64,000 nt of DNA from Streptomyces cellostaticus (GTDB lineage: Bacteria; Actinomycetota; Actinomycetes; Streptomycetales; Streptomycetaceae), in the NCBI RefSeq assembly GCF_023630175.1, contig NZ_JALLIN010000019.1, positions 1-64,000 on the forward strand, in the 5' to 3' direction. The notes below the pieces were generated by a model. That model saw only the letters and a program-made list of their open reading frames with translations. It ran no database searches and was not told where the DNA came from. The number at the start of each line of letters is the position of its first letter. Positions within the stretch are counted from its first letter, which is position 1. Shown piece by piece: positions 37,081-45,198 of the stretch. The translations under genes were made by a program, and so were the position numbers.

Positions 37081-37164
37081 CGTCAGCCGTCAGCCGTCAG
37101 CCGTCAGCCGTCAGCCGTCAGCCGTCAGCCGTCAGCCGTCAGTCGTCAGCCGTCAGTCGTCAGC
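37081..37164. repeat. Twelve-copy 7-bp tandem repeat
   Basis: The unit CGTCAGC repeats twelve times head to tail without interruption (84 bases). Copies 9 and 11 read CGTCAGT. It lies in the 301-base intergenic region (36931-37231) between the STAS-ANTAR-GAF gene and the RpiB-family gene, ending about 55 bases before the -10 box of the latter. Such arrays vary in copy number by slippage. Confidence 0.95.
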
Positions 37165-37231
37165 CGTGCGTCCCGCCCGGACCGGGTCCGCCGTGCCGGG
37201 ACCCGGCACGCAGGGCGTTAGGCTCCGGAGC

Positions 37232-37687
37232 ATGCGGATCTCCGTCTCCTCCGACATGGACGAACCCGTGGCCCGGTCTCTCGTCGACGAGCTGCGCCGG
37301 CGCGGCCACGAGGTGCGCGAGCACGGCGCGCTGCGCCCCGGCGCGGATCCCCGGTGGGCGGTCTGCTCCGAGGCCGCCGCCCGGGACGTCGCCGACGGTG
37401 CGGCCGATCAGGCGGTGGTGTGCTGCTGGACGGGCACCGGCGCCTCCATCGCGGCGAACAAGGTGCCGGGCGTGCGTGCGGCCCTGTGCACGGACGCCGG
37501 GACGGCGCAGGGGGCGCGGCGCTGGAACGACGCCAACGTCCTGGCGCTGGGACTGCGGCTCACCTCGGAGCCGGTGCTGCGGGAGATCCTCGACGCGTGG
37601 TTCGCGGCCGAGCCCAGTGAGGATCCCGAGGACCGGTGCAACGTGGCCCGCGTCGACCGTCTCGACGCCGCCAGGAAGGACGCCTGA
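37232..37687 (+). CDS. RpiB/LacA/LacB-family sugar-phosphate isomerase
   Basis: A 151-residue protein of the RpiB family (ribose-5-phosphate or galactose-6-phosphate isomerase type). Visible blocks are MRISVSSDMDEPVA, the active-site CCWTGTGASIAANKVPGVRAALC (the catalytic Cys region usually reads C-G-T-G) and the RRWNDANVLALG block. The active-site loop has an extra Trp in place of Gly, so activity may differ. A TAGGCT -10 box (37219-37224) seven bases before ATG suggests a leaderless transcript. Confidence 0.88.
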   Translation: MRISVSSDMDEPVARSLVDELRRRGHEVREHGALRPGADPRWAVCSEAAARDVADGAADQAVVCCWTGTGASIAANKVPGVRAALCTDAGTAQGARRWNDANVLALGLRLTSEPVLREILDAWFAAEPSEDPEDRCNVARVDRLDAARKDA

Positions 37688-37764
37688 GCCGGTCCTGTCC
37701 TCGAAGTCCCGTCGTGCGACCGAGAGGCGGGCGCGAACGGACGGCGGCAGGGCCTGTCGGCATG

Positions 37765-37785
37765 CCCGGCCCGGCGCGGGCCGGG
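37765..37785. terminator. Bidirectional stem-loop between convergent genes
   Basis: CCCGGCCCG and CGGGCCGGG form a 9-bp stem with a three-base loop between the stops of the RpiB-family and DUF6479-like genes. Confidence 0.55.
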
Positions 37786-37836
37786 TGCGCGCGGCTCCCG
37801 TCGGGACCCGGTCGCACCCGGCCTCACGGTCCGGTG

Positions 37837-38202
37837 TCAGTGGGCGCCCAGCCCGCCGCCGCCGAACGAGCCGCTCGAGCCCTTGCTCCACCGTGGGCGG
37901 TCCTTCGATTCGCTGGGTCTGGAGTCGATGTTGGTCAGCTCGTACGGTGTGAGCGGGCGGCCGCCCTTGGGGGTCACGGGAACTTCTTGGGACTCCCGGT
38001 TCTCCCGGATCTCGTGCACCGCGCCCTCCGGGGGCAGGTGCGGCTGCTCCTCGGGCCGCGGCCGGGGCGGCTCGCGGTACTTCTCCCGGGAGTTCAGCCA
38101 GAAGCCGCCGGCGAGCAGCGCCAGCACGGCCGCGGCCACGACGAAGAGGACGAGGCCCATCAGGCCGCTTGCCGCGGCCAGCTGCATCTGTGCGGTACTC
38201 AT
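37837..38202 (-). CDS. Small single-pass membrane protein (DUF6479-like)
   Basis: A 121-residue protein with one N-terminal transmembrane helix (about 12-36; SGLMGLVLFVVAAAVLALLAGGFWL). A polar tail follows, rich in Pro, Glu and Arg, ending in a Gly/Ser-rich SSGSFGGGGLGAH. The layout matches a Streptomyces family I recognise as DUF6479-like. Function is unknown. ACCCCG (38214-38219) and CGGGGT (38227-38232) form a small hairpin within the 30 bases upstream of its ATG, which may affect translation. Confidence 0.75.
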   Translation of the reverse strand: MSTAQMQLAAASGLMGLVLFVVAAAVLALLAGGFWLNSREKYREPPRPRPEEQPHLPPEGAVHEIRENRESQEVPVTPKGGRPLTPYELTNIDSRPSESKDRPRWSKGSSGSFGGGGLGAH

Positions 38203-38344
38203 AGCTCAGGAATACCCCGCACATAACGGGGTGAACCGGACACCTTGCGTCGCCGGCCGTCACGGTCGGCGATTTCTCTCCGGTCGAGGCGTCCGCCTGC
38301 GCCGCGACGGGTTTGCCCCGCCTCGGCCCGGCTACCCGCCGGGT

Positions 38345-38716
38345 GTGACATCGCCTGCGCAGCGGCAGCTCTACCGGTTCCTCGAGGACCGCTTCACCTG
38401 CGCCCAGGCGTGCGCGGAGTGCGCCAGGGCCTGTGCGGTGCACGCGAGTCTCCTGGACCCGGACGGCAAGGAGCCGCATGAACGCGTACGCCGGCTGGGG
38501 ATCATGTGCGCCGAGGTGTGCGACGCGACATGCCGCACCCTCTGCGAGCAGAACGGCCGGGACGAGGACGGGATCAGGGCGCAGCTCGAGTGGTGCCGAT
38601 CGGTCTGCGTCGAGTGCGCCCGAGCCTTCGACGGGCAGCCCGGTGCCGGGTCCGCCGCCGCGGACTGCCGCGCGTGCGCCTCGGCGTGCGCCGACTTCAT
38701 GGCGGCACTCGGCTGA
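38345..38716 (+). CDS. Cys-rich four-helix-bundle protein (DUF326 / Csp-like, copper-binding type)
   Basis: A 123-residue protein with Cys pairs spaced along predicted helices: CAQACAECARAC, CAEVCDATCRTLC, CRSVCVECARAF and CRACASAC. That is fifteen cysteines plus histidines. The pattern is that of DUF326 four-helix proteins, some of which (Csp) store Cu(I). No Tat or Sec signal is present, so it resembles the cytosolic type. GTG 38345 is the only start that excludes a nonsense upstream extension. No copper regulator or exporter is nearby. Confidence 0.85.
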   Translation: MTSPAQRQLYRFLEDRFTCAQACAECARACAVHASLLDPDGKEPHERVRRLGIMCAEVCDATCRTLCEQNGRDEDGIRAQLEWCRSVCVECARAFDGQPGAGSAAADCRACASACADFMAALG

Positions 38717-38889
38717 GCCCGGGCCGGGCCGGTCGGCGCCCCGCCCCCGCCCTCCGGAGCGTCCGTCGCACCCGCACACCCTCGCCCCCCGGCGGCGGCC
38801 GGCGTGCGGCGGCATCGCGTCCGCGCACTGGCACACGCCACCCGCGCACGCCTCTGGCCCGCCTTGATCATCACGTGCTACGAAGGACC

Positions 38890-40449
38890 ATGCCTGCCAA
38901 CGAGGGAACCCGGACCTACGACGCCGTCATCGTCGGTGGTGGTCACAACGGACTGGTCGCGGCCGCCTACCTGGCGCGGGCCGGGCGGTCCGTGCTGGTG
39001 CTGGAGCGGCTCGACCACACCGGTGGGGCCGCCGTCTCCACCCGCCCGTTCGCCGGGGTGGACGCCCGGCTGTCCCGCTACTCGTACCTGGTCAGCCTGC
39101 TGCCCCGGAAGATCGTGCGCGACCTCGGGCTCCGGTTCCGGGTCCGCGGGCGCACCATCTCCTCGTACACGCCCACCGAACGCGGCGGACGGGCCACCGG
39201 GCTGCTCGTCGGCGGCGGGGAACGGCGCACCCGGGAGGCGTTCGCCCGGCTGACCGGCGGCGAGCGGGAGTACGCGGCCTGGCAGCGTTTCTACGGCATG
39301 ACGAGCCGGGTGGCCGAGCGGGTCTTCCCCACGCTCACCGAGCCGCTGCCCGGCCGGGACGAGCTGCGCCGGCGCGTCGACGACGAGACCGCCTGGCGGG
39401 CGCTGTTCGAGGAGCCGATCGGCGTCGCCGTCGAGGACCACTTCTCCGACGACCTGGTACGGGGTGTGGTCCTCACCGACGCGCTCATCGGCACCTTCGC
39501 CGACGCCCACGACCCCTCCCTCGCCCAGAACCGCTGCTTCCTCTACCACGTCATCGGCGGCGGCACCGGTGCCTGGGACGTACCCGTCGGCGGCATGGGC
39601 GCCCTGACCGACGAGCTGGCCGTCGCGGCACGCGCCGCCGGCGCGGTGATCGCCACCGGGCACGAGGCGGTCCGCGTCGACACCGACGGGGGGACCGCCG
39701 AGATCACCTACCGCACGGCCGACGGCGAGGGAGTGGCCGCCGCCCGGCACGTCCTGGTCAACGCCTCGCCGCAGGAGCTGGCCGCCCTCATGGGGGAGCC
39801 GTCGCCGGAGCCGGCCGAGGGCGCCCAGCTCAAGGTCAACATGCTGCTCACCCGGCTGCCCAGGCTCCGCGACGACTCGGTCGACCCCCGTGAGGCCTTC
39901 GCCGGGACCTTCCACATCGCCGAGGGCTACCGGCAACTGGCCACCGCCCACGCCCAGGCGGCGGCCGGGCAACTCCCCGCCGCGCCGCCCTCGGAGATCT
40001 ACTGCCACTCGCTGACCGACCCCGGCATCCTCGGCCCCGACCTCGCCCGACGCGGCCACCAGACCCTCACCCTCTTCGGACTGCACACCCCCGCCCGGCT
40101 GTTCGCCGGGGACAACGACGCCGTCCGCGACGAACTGCTGAAGTCCACCCTGGCGCAGCTCGACGCCCATCTCGCCGAACCCCTCGCCGACTGCCTCGCC
40201 ACCGACGCCGACGGCCGCCCCTGCATCGAGGCCAAGACCCCGCTCGACCTGGAACGGGACCTGCGCCTGCCCGGCGGCAACATCTTCCACCGCGCACTGT
40301 CCTGGCCGTACGCCCAGGAGGGCACCGGACGCTGGGGCGTGGAGACCGGGCATCCGGGCGTGCTGCTGTGCGGCGCGGGCGCGGTGCGCGGGGGAGGGGT
40401 GAGCGGGGTGCCGGGGCACAACGCGGCGATGGCGGTGCTGGCGTCGTAG
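38890..40449 (+). CDS. Phytoene-desaturase-like FAD-dependent oxidoreductase
   Basis: A 519-residue flavoprotein with the N-terminal dinucleotide motif VIVGGGHNGLVAAAYLARAG (residues about 13-32). The C-terminal FAD contact (GVLLCGAGAVRGGGVSGVPGHNAAMAVL) is typical of the carotenoid-desaturase and PYROXD2 superfamily. GAAGGA precedes ATG 38890. The CrtI-type substrate cannot be inferred: no phytoene synthase or isoprenoid gene is near, so a non-carotenoid role is likely. The next gene, an acyl-CoA synthetase, starts 58 bases later in the same direction. Confidence 0.9.
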   Translation: MPANEGTRTYDAVIVGGGHNGLVAAAYLARAGRSVLVLERLDHTGGAAVSTRPFAGVDARLSRYSYLVSLLPRKIVRDLGLRFRVRGRTISSYTPTERGGRATGLLVGGGERRTREAFARLTGGEREYAAWQRFYGMTSRVAERVFPTLTEPLPGRDELRRRVDDETAWRALFEEPIGVAVEDHFSDDLVRGVVLTDALIGTFADAHDPSLAQNRCFLYHVIGGGTGAWDVPVGGMGALTDELAVAARAAGAVIATGHEAVRVDTDGGTAEITYRTADGEGVAAARHVLVNASPQELAALMGEPSPEPAEGAQLKVNMLLTRLPRLRDDSVDPREAFAGTFHIAEGYRQLATAHAQAAAGQLPAAPPSEIYCHSLTDPGILGPDLARRGHQTLTLFGLHTPARLFAGDNDAVRDELLKSTLAQLDAHLAEPLADCLATDADGRPCIEAKTPLDLERDLRLPGGNIFHRALSWPYAQEGTGRWGVETGHPGVLLCGAGAVRGGGVSGVPGHNAAMAVLAS

Positions 40450-40507
40450 CGCACGAGCGGCCACGGGTTCTTGACCAGCCCGTCCGGCGGGCCGAGGATC
40501 GGCTGTC

Positions 40508-42019
40508 ATGACGCAGGGACACGGCAGCACGGTGGACGGGGTGCTGCGGCGCAGCGCCCGGCGCACCCCGGCACGCATCGCACTGGAGTACGACGGGCGC
40601 GCCTGGACCTACGAGGCACTGGACGACGCCGTCACCCGCGCGGCGGGGCTGCTCCGCGCGCACGGCCTCGCCGCGGGCGACCGGGTCGCCGCCTACGGGC
40701 ACAACTCCGACGCCTATCTGATCGCCTTCCTGGCCTGCGCCCGCGCCGGACTGGTCCACGTGCCGGTCAACCAGAACCTGACCGGCGACGACCTGGCGTA
40801 CATCGTCGGCCAGTCGGGCAGCGCCCTGGTGCTCGCCGACCCGGACCTCGCCGGCCGGCTCCCGGACGGCACCCGGGTGCTGCCCCTGCGGCACACCGAC
40901 GGCTCCCTGCTCGCCCGGCTGGCGGACGCGCCGCCGTACGACGGGCCCGAGCCGCGTGCCGAGGACCTGGTGCAACTGCTCTACACCTCCGGCACCACCG
41001 CGTCGCCCAAGGGCGCGATGATGACGCACCGCGCGCTGGTCCACGAGTACCTGAGCGCGATCACCGCCCTCGACCTGAGTGCGGGCGACCGGCCCGCCCA
41101 CGCGCTGCCGCTCTACCACTCCGCGCAGATGCACGTGTTCCTGCTGCCCTACCTCGCGGTCGGTGCCACCAGTGTGCTGCTGGACGCGCCGGACGGGGAC
41201 CGGCTCTTCGACCTGATCGAACAGGGGCGCGTGGACAGCCTGTTCGCGCCGCCCACCGTGTGGATCGCTCTGGCCGGCCGGCCCGACTTCGCCACCCGTG
41301 ACCTGGACGGACTGCGCAAGGCCTACTACGGCGCGTCGGTCATGCCCGTTCCGGTGCTCCGGCGGCTGCGCGAACGCCTGCCGAAGCTCGCCGTCTACAA
41401 CTGCTTCGGACAGAGCGAGATCGGCCCGCTCGCCACCGTGCTCTCCCCCGGCGAGCACGACGCCCGGCCGGAGTCCTGCGGCCGGCCGGTGCTGTTCGTG
41501 GACGCGCGCGTGGTGGACGAACGGGGCCGGGACGTGCCGGACGGCACACCCGGTGAGATCGTCTACCGCTCACCGCAGTTGTGCGAGGGCTACTGGGACA
41601 GCCCCGAGGAGACCGCCGAGGCGTTCCGGGACGGCTGGTTCCGCTCCGGCGACCTGGCGGTGCGCGACGCGGACGGCTACTACACGATCGTCGACCGGGT
41701 GAAGGACGTCATCAACTCCGGTGGTGTGCTGGTCGCCTCCCGCCAGGTGGAGGACGCGCTCTACACCCACGAGGCCGTCGCCGAGGCCGCCGTCGTCGGC
41801 CTGCCCGACGACCGGTGGATCGAGGCCGTCACCGCGGTCGTCGTGCCGCGCGGTGACGTGACGGAGGACCAACTCCTCGCCCACGTGAAGGAGAAGCTCG
41901 CCCCCTTCAAGGCCCCCAAACGGGTGTTCTTCGTGCCCGAGCTGCCCCGCAACGCCAGCGGCAAGATCCTCAAGCGCGAACTGCGCGAGCGGTTCGCGGG
42001 CGGCTCCCGGGACCGTTGA
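40508..42019 (+). CDS. Acyl-CoA synthetase (class I adenylate-forming, FadD-like)
   Basis: A 503-residue enzyme that activates a carboxylic acid with ATP and CoA. The phosphate loop is LLYTSGTTASPKG, the adenine-binding segment is YNCFGQSEIGP, the hinge is DRVKDVINSGG, and the catalytic lysine is in NASGKILKRELRE. It lacks the fatty acyl-AMP ligase insertion, so CoA is the likely acceptor. A TTGACC box (40471-40476) and GAGGAT (40494-40499) 17 bases apart form a possible promoter close to the ATG; GAGG can also be the ribosome site. Possibly cotranscribed with the flavoprotein upstream. Confidence 0.93.
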   Translation: MTQGHGSTVDGVLRRSARRTPARIALEYDGRAWTYEALDDAVTRAAGLLRAHGLAAGDRVAAYGHNSDAYLIAFLACARAGLVHVPVNQNLTGDDLAYIVGQSGSALVLADPDLAGRLPDGTRVLPLRHTDGSLLARLADAPPYDGPEPRAEDLVQLLYTSGTTASPKGAMMTHRALVHEYLSAITALDLSAGDRPAHALPLYHSAQMHVFLLPYLAVGATSVLLDAPDGDRLFDLIEQGRVDSLFAPPTVWIALAGRPDFATRDLDGLRKAYYGASVMPVPVLRRLRERLPKLAVYNCFGQSEIGPLATVLSPGEHDARPESCGRPVLFVDARVVDERGRDVPDGTPGEIVYRSPQLCEGYWDSPEETAEAFRDGWFRSGDLAVRDADGYYTIVDRVKDVINSGGVLVASRQVEDALYTHEAVAEAAVVGLPDDRWIEAVTAVVVPRGDVTEDQLLAHVKEKLAPFKAPKRVFFVPELPRNASGKILKRELRERFAGGSRDR

Positions 42020-42163
42020 GCCGCAGCGTCGCCCGCACGGGTGATCGGCGGCCGTCTCCGGGTCCCGGCGTCCCCGGCGCGGCCGGGGCCGTGCGCCGTG
42101 GTGCGGGCTCCCGCCCGGGCAAAGGTGTTGCGGGGGCGCGGCGCGGACGTGAATGATCACCGC

Positions 42164-43018
42164 ATGCCGACCTTCGCCGCCACGGACGGAACCGCGCTCG
42201 CCTACCACCTCAGGGGCGAGGGAGCGCCTCTGGCCGTCCTGCCCGGCGGGCCGATGCGGGCCTCCGGCTACCTCGGCGACCTGGGCGGCCTCACCGCGCA
42301 CCGGCGGCTGGCCCTGCTCGACCTGCGGGGCACGGGCGAGTCCGGGACGCCGCCCGACCCGGCGAGCTACCGCTGCGACCGCATGGTCGACGACGTGGAG
42401 CGGTGGCGGGACCACCTGGGCCTGGAACGGATCGACCTGCTCGCCCACTCGGCGGCCGGAAGTCTCGCGCTGCTGTACGCCGCCCGCCACCCCCACCGGA
42501 TCCGGCGGCTGGTGCTGGTCACCCCCAACCCCTCGGCCCTCGGCATGCGGGCCACACCCGGGGAGCGGCTCGCCGCCGCCCGGCTGCGGGCGGACGAGCC
42601 GTGGTTCGGCCGGGCCTTCCCCGCCTACCGGGCGTGGCTCGCGGGCGACAGCGACTTCGACGAGGTGTTCCTGCCCTTCTTCTACGGCCGCTGGGACGAC
42701 ACGGCCCGGGCGCACGCGGAGCACGAGGAGGCCCAGACCAACGAGGAGGCGGCCGGGCACTACTTTGCCGAGGGAGCCTTCACCCCGGACGTCACCCGCG
42801 CCGCGCTCGCCGCCCTCACCGCGCCGGTCCTGATCCACGCGGGCGAGTACGACGGCGGACCATGCCCGGCCCTGGCCCGCCGTGTCGCCGAGGCCCTTTC
42901 CGGCGCCGAGGTGAGCGTCCAGCCCGGCGCCGGCCACTACCCCTGGCTGGACGACCCCGCGCACTTCGCCCGCCGCGTCCTCGCCTTCCTCGGGGAGGAC
43001 GCCGACCCGTCCCGGTGA
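42164..43018 (+). CDS. Alpha/beta hydrolase (proline-iminopeptidase-like)
   Basis: A 284-residue hydrolase. The oxyanion region GGPMRASGYL and LLDLRGTGES lead to the nucleophile HSAAGSLALLYAARHP (consensus G-x-S-x-G with a His first). The acid is probably in HAGEYDGGPCP, and the histidine is in GAGHYPWLDDP. Architecture matches prolyl aminopeptidase-like hydrolases. The GADVNDHRMP context gives ATG 42164 as a likely start, without a strong ribosome site. The substrate is unknown. Confidence 0.87.
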   Translation: MPTFAATDGTALAYHLRGEGAPLAVLPGGPMRASGYLGDLGGLTAHRRLALLDLRGTGESGTPPDPASYRCDRMVDDVERWRDHLGLERIDLLAHSAAGSLALLYAARHPHRIRRLVLVTPNPSALGMRATPGERLAAARLRADEPWFGRAFPAYRAWLAGDSDFDEVFLPFFYGRWDDTARAHAEHEEAQTNEEAAGHYFAEGAFTPDVTRAALAALTAPVLIHAGEYDGGPCPALARRVAEALSGAEVSVQPGAGHYPWLDDPAHFARRVLAFLGEDADPSR

Positions 43019-43110
43019 GACGGGACGAAAGTCCTCCTCACGTGGCCTGTCCGCCGTGGGAACCGGTCGCTAGGCTGGCTCGCGGACGACGAACCGGGAG
43101 GAGTACGGAC

Positions 43111-43353
43111 GTGGCCGAGACCATCACCCAGCAGCAGCCGCTCGTGGGCTGGGACAAGCCGGAGCTGGACCTCAGCGGGGCCGAGTGGCAGTCCAGCAGC
43201 CGAGGACTGGGCGATGTGCAGATCGCCTTCGTCGAGGGATTCATCGCGATGCGCAACAGCGGCCGCCCGGAGAGCCCCTCCCTGATCTTCACCCCGGCGG
43301 AGTGGGGCGCCTTCGTCTCCGGCGCGCGCGAGGGCGAGTTCGACCTGACCTGA
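43111..43353 (+). CDS. DUF397 domain protein
   Basis: An 80-residue protein with the DUF397 core (AEWQSSSRGLGDVQIAFVEGFIAMRNSG) and its C-terminal signature FTPAEWGAFVSGAREGEFD. DUF397 proteins normally lie beside an XRE-type (DUF5753) regulator and form a regulatory pair in Streptomyces, but no XRE gene is adjacent here. GTG 43111 has GGGAGGAG upstream and TAGGCT (43071-43076) as possible -10 box. Function unknown. Confidence 0.9.
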   Translation: MAETITQQQPLVGWDKPELDLSGAEWQSSSRGLGDVQIAFVEGFIAMRNSGRPESPSLIFTPAEWGAFVSGAREGEFDLT

Positions 43354-43501
43354 CCTGCCGCATACGCCCGTCACCCGACGGTCCGTGGGGGTGTTCCCCG
43401 CGGAATTGCGGACACGCGACCCACAGCGCCCTGCCGGGACCACAGCCTGCGCGAGGCTTGGCCCGAGCAAGGGGAAGGTCGTGTTCCGGAGGTGGGCAAG
43501 G

Positions 43502-44404
43502 ATGAGTACTGCGCCGGTCATCGCCGCGGTCGACGGCTCCGACGACAGCGGGCGCGCCCTGGAGTGGGCCGTGGACGCCGCCCGGCGCCGCGCCGCACCG
43601 CTGCGGGCGGTGCACGTCCGCCAGTACGCCGCCTGGGGACAGGCGGACGTCCTGGTCGCCGGGCCACCCGACGCGGCGGGCGACCCGGTGCTCGACGAGG
43701 TGCGCGCCCTGCTGCGGGACCGCGCGGACGCCCCCACCGCCGAGTACGTCGCCGTGGAGGGCGTACCCGGCGCCGTACTGCCCGAACTCGGCGCCGACGC
43801 CGAGCTGTTGGTGCTGGGCTCCCGGGGCCGGGGCGGCTTCGCCAGCCTGCTGCTCGGCTCCAACTCGCTCGCCGCCGCGCGTGACGCCGACTGCCCGGTG
43901 GTCATCGTTCCCCGCCCCGGCCGCGAGGTCCACGAGGGCGCTCCCGCCGCACCCGGCCCCCGGGTGGTCGTCGGCCTGCACGCCGACAGCCCCGACGGAG
44001 CCGGACTGGAGTTCGCCTTCACCGAGGCCGCCCTGCGCCACGCCCGCGTCCAGGTGATCGCCGCCTATCCGTGGCCGGCGCAGACCTGGCCGGCGCCGGC
44101 TCAGACGGTGCCGCCCCCGGTCGACCAGGACGCCGTCGAGCACGAGACCCGCTCCCTCGTCGAGGGCTTCCTCGCCCCGCACCGCGAGCGGCACCCCGGC
44201 GTCGGCACCGAGGTGCAGGTGCTGCCCGGCGACGCCGCCGGCCATCTCGTCGCCGCGTCCGCGCGGGCCGCCCTGGTCGTCATCGGCCGCCACCGGCGGC
44301 GCCTGCTCGCGCCCGCCCGCATGATGGGCTCCGTCACCCAGGCGGTGCTGCTGCACGCGGCGTGCCCGATCGCCGTCGTCCCGCCGGCCCCACCGGCGGA
44401 GTGA
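43502..44404 (+). CDS. Tandem universal stress protein (UspA family)
   Basis: A 300-residue protein made of two Usp domains. Domain 1 (about 5-145) has PVIAAVDGSDDSGRALEWAV and the ATP-binding LLVLGSRGRGGFASLLLGSNS. Domain 2 (about 155-295) has VVVGLHADSPDGAGLEFA and a looser LVVIGRHRRRLLAPARMMGS, where the usual second GxGGxxxG loop is altered. GGAGGTGGG precedes ATG 43502. Stress or dormancy-related role by family. A strong stem-loop follows. Confidence 0.92.
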   Translation: MSTAPVIAAVDGSDDSGRALEWAVDAARRRAAPLRAVHVRQYAAWGQADVLVAGPPDAAGDPVLDEVRALLRDRADAPTAEYVAVEGVPGAVLPELGADAELLVLGSRGRGGFASLLLGSNSLAAARDADCPVVIVPRPGREVHEGAPAAPGPRVVVGLHADSPDGAGLEFAFTEAALRHARVQVIAAYPWPAQTWPAPAQTVPPPVDQDAVEHETRSLVEGFLAPHRERHPGVGTEVQVLPGDAAGHLVAASARAALVVIGRHRRRLLAPARMMGSVTQAVLLHAACPIAVVPPAPPAE

Positions 44405-44466
44405 CGCGCCCGCTCCCGGTGACCGCCGCCCGGGACGGAGGAACCGGGCCGGGCGGGGGAATCCGC

Positions 44467-44498
44467 CCGCCGCCGTGCGGGCGCCCGCACGGCGGCGG
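44467..44498. terminator. Strong terminator-like palindrome after the Usp gene
   Basis: A perfect 32-base palindrome (16-base arms, centre at 44482/44483) lies 63 bases after the Usp stop and 28 bases before the next start. The central four bases would be looped. Confidence 0.6.
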
Positions 44499-44525
44499 AC
44501 GCGGGCGGACACGTACCATTGCGGC

Positions 44526-45023
44526 ATGTCGTTCCTCCGCCGCCGCAGCGCCACTCCCGCCGGGCCCGAATTCGACGTGCTGGCCATGGACCCGGGCGAC
44601 TGGCCGGGCAACCTCGGCGCGGGTCTGCTGCCCGCCCCCGACGGGTCCTGCCAGGGCGTCTTCCTGCGCTACGACCTCTTCGGCGGCCGCGGCCCCGCCA
44701 TGATCATCGGCAATCTCCCCGAGGGCTCCCCGGCCCGCGAGATCGCCGACGGCGAGATCCCCTTCGAGGTGGCCCAGCTGCTCCTGGCGCTGGAGAACGA
44801 CGAGGAGGTCACCGTCGTCGGCACCGAGGACACCCCCGTCCTCCAGGGCGACAACCTGCTGATCGTGCGACGCCTGAAGCTCTCCGAGGGCCGGATCTCC
44901 TGCGTGCAGTTCGACCGCAGCGACGGCGTCCTGGTGACCATCGCCGCCTGGGACCGCCCCATCACCGACGACCTGTACGCCCTGCTGAAGCCGCTCCCGG
45001 CGGAGCTGTTCCAGCAGGGCTGA
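44526..45023 (+). CDS. Conserved hypothetical protein (actinobacterial)
   Basis: A 165-residue cytoplasmic protein. A short basic start (MSFLRRRSATPAGP) is followed by a globular domain with MDPGDWPGNLGAG, FEVAQLLLALENDEEVTVVG and AWDRPITDDLYALLKPLP. It looks complete and well folded, but I do not recognise a family or catalytic residues. Its stop is 14 bases before a nested inverted-repeat element. Confidence 0.75.
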   Translation: MSFLRRRSATPAGPEFDVLAMDPGDWPGNLGAGLLPAPDGSCQGVFLRYDLFGGRGPAMIIGNLPEGSPAREIADGEIPFEVAQLLLALENDEEVTVVGTEDTPVLQGDNLLIVRRLKLSEGRISCVQFDRSDGVLVTIAAWDRPITDDLYALLKPLPAELFQQG

Positions 45024-45036
45024 CGGCAGCTCCCTG

Positions 45037-45198
45037 GTGCTGTGACCGGAAGGGTTCACCGGCTCGCGGCGTCCGGCACGGCACCTCGCCGCGTTGTCGC
45101 ATCACCCGAGTACGTCCGGTACGCGGACGATGCTCCGCCTTGCGATGCGCCGCACCGGACGCCGCGAGCCTTCCGGCAGACCTTTCCGGTCACAGCAC
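45037..45198. repeat. Nested inverted-repeat element (MITE-like or bidirectional terminator)
   Basis: Outer arms GTGCTGTGACCGGAA (45037-45051) and its complement (45184-45198) are perfect over 15 bases. Inner arms GGCTCGCGGCGTCCGG (45061-45076) and its complement (45155-45170) are perfect over 16 bases. The centre contains more pairing (GCATC with GATGC). The whole 162-base unit fits exactly between the stops of two convergent genes and could fold into a long cruciform or hairpin. It encodes no plausible protein. Confidence 0.8.

Noticed and set aside
37081..37164. Possible CRISPR array
   Set aside because: The repeats are 7 bp, contiguous and without spacers; this is a simple tandem repeat.
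45037..45198. Complete insertion sequence
   Set aside because: The inverted repeats enclose only about 130 bases and no transposase.
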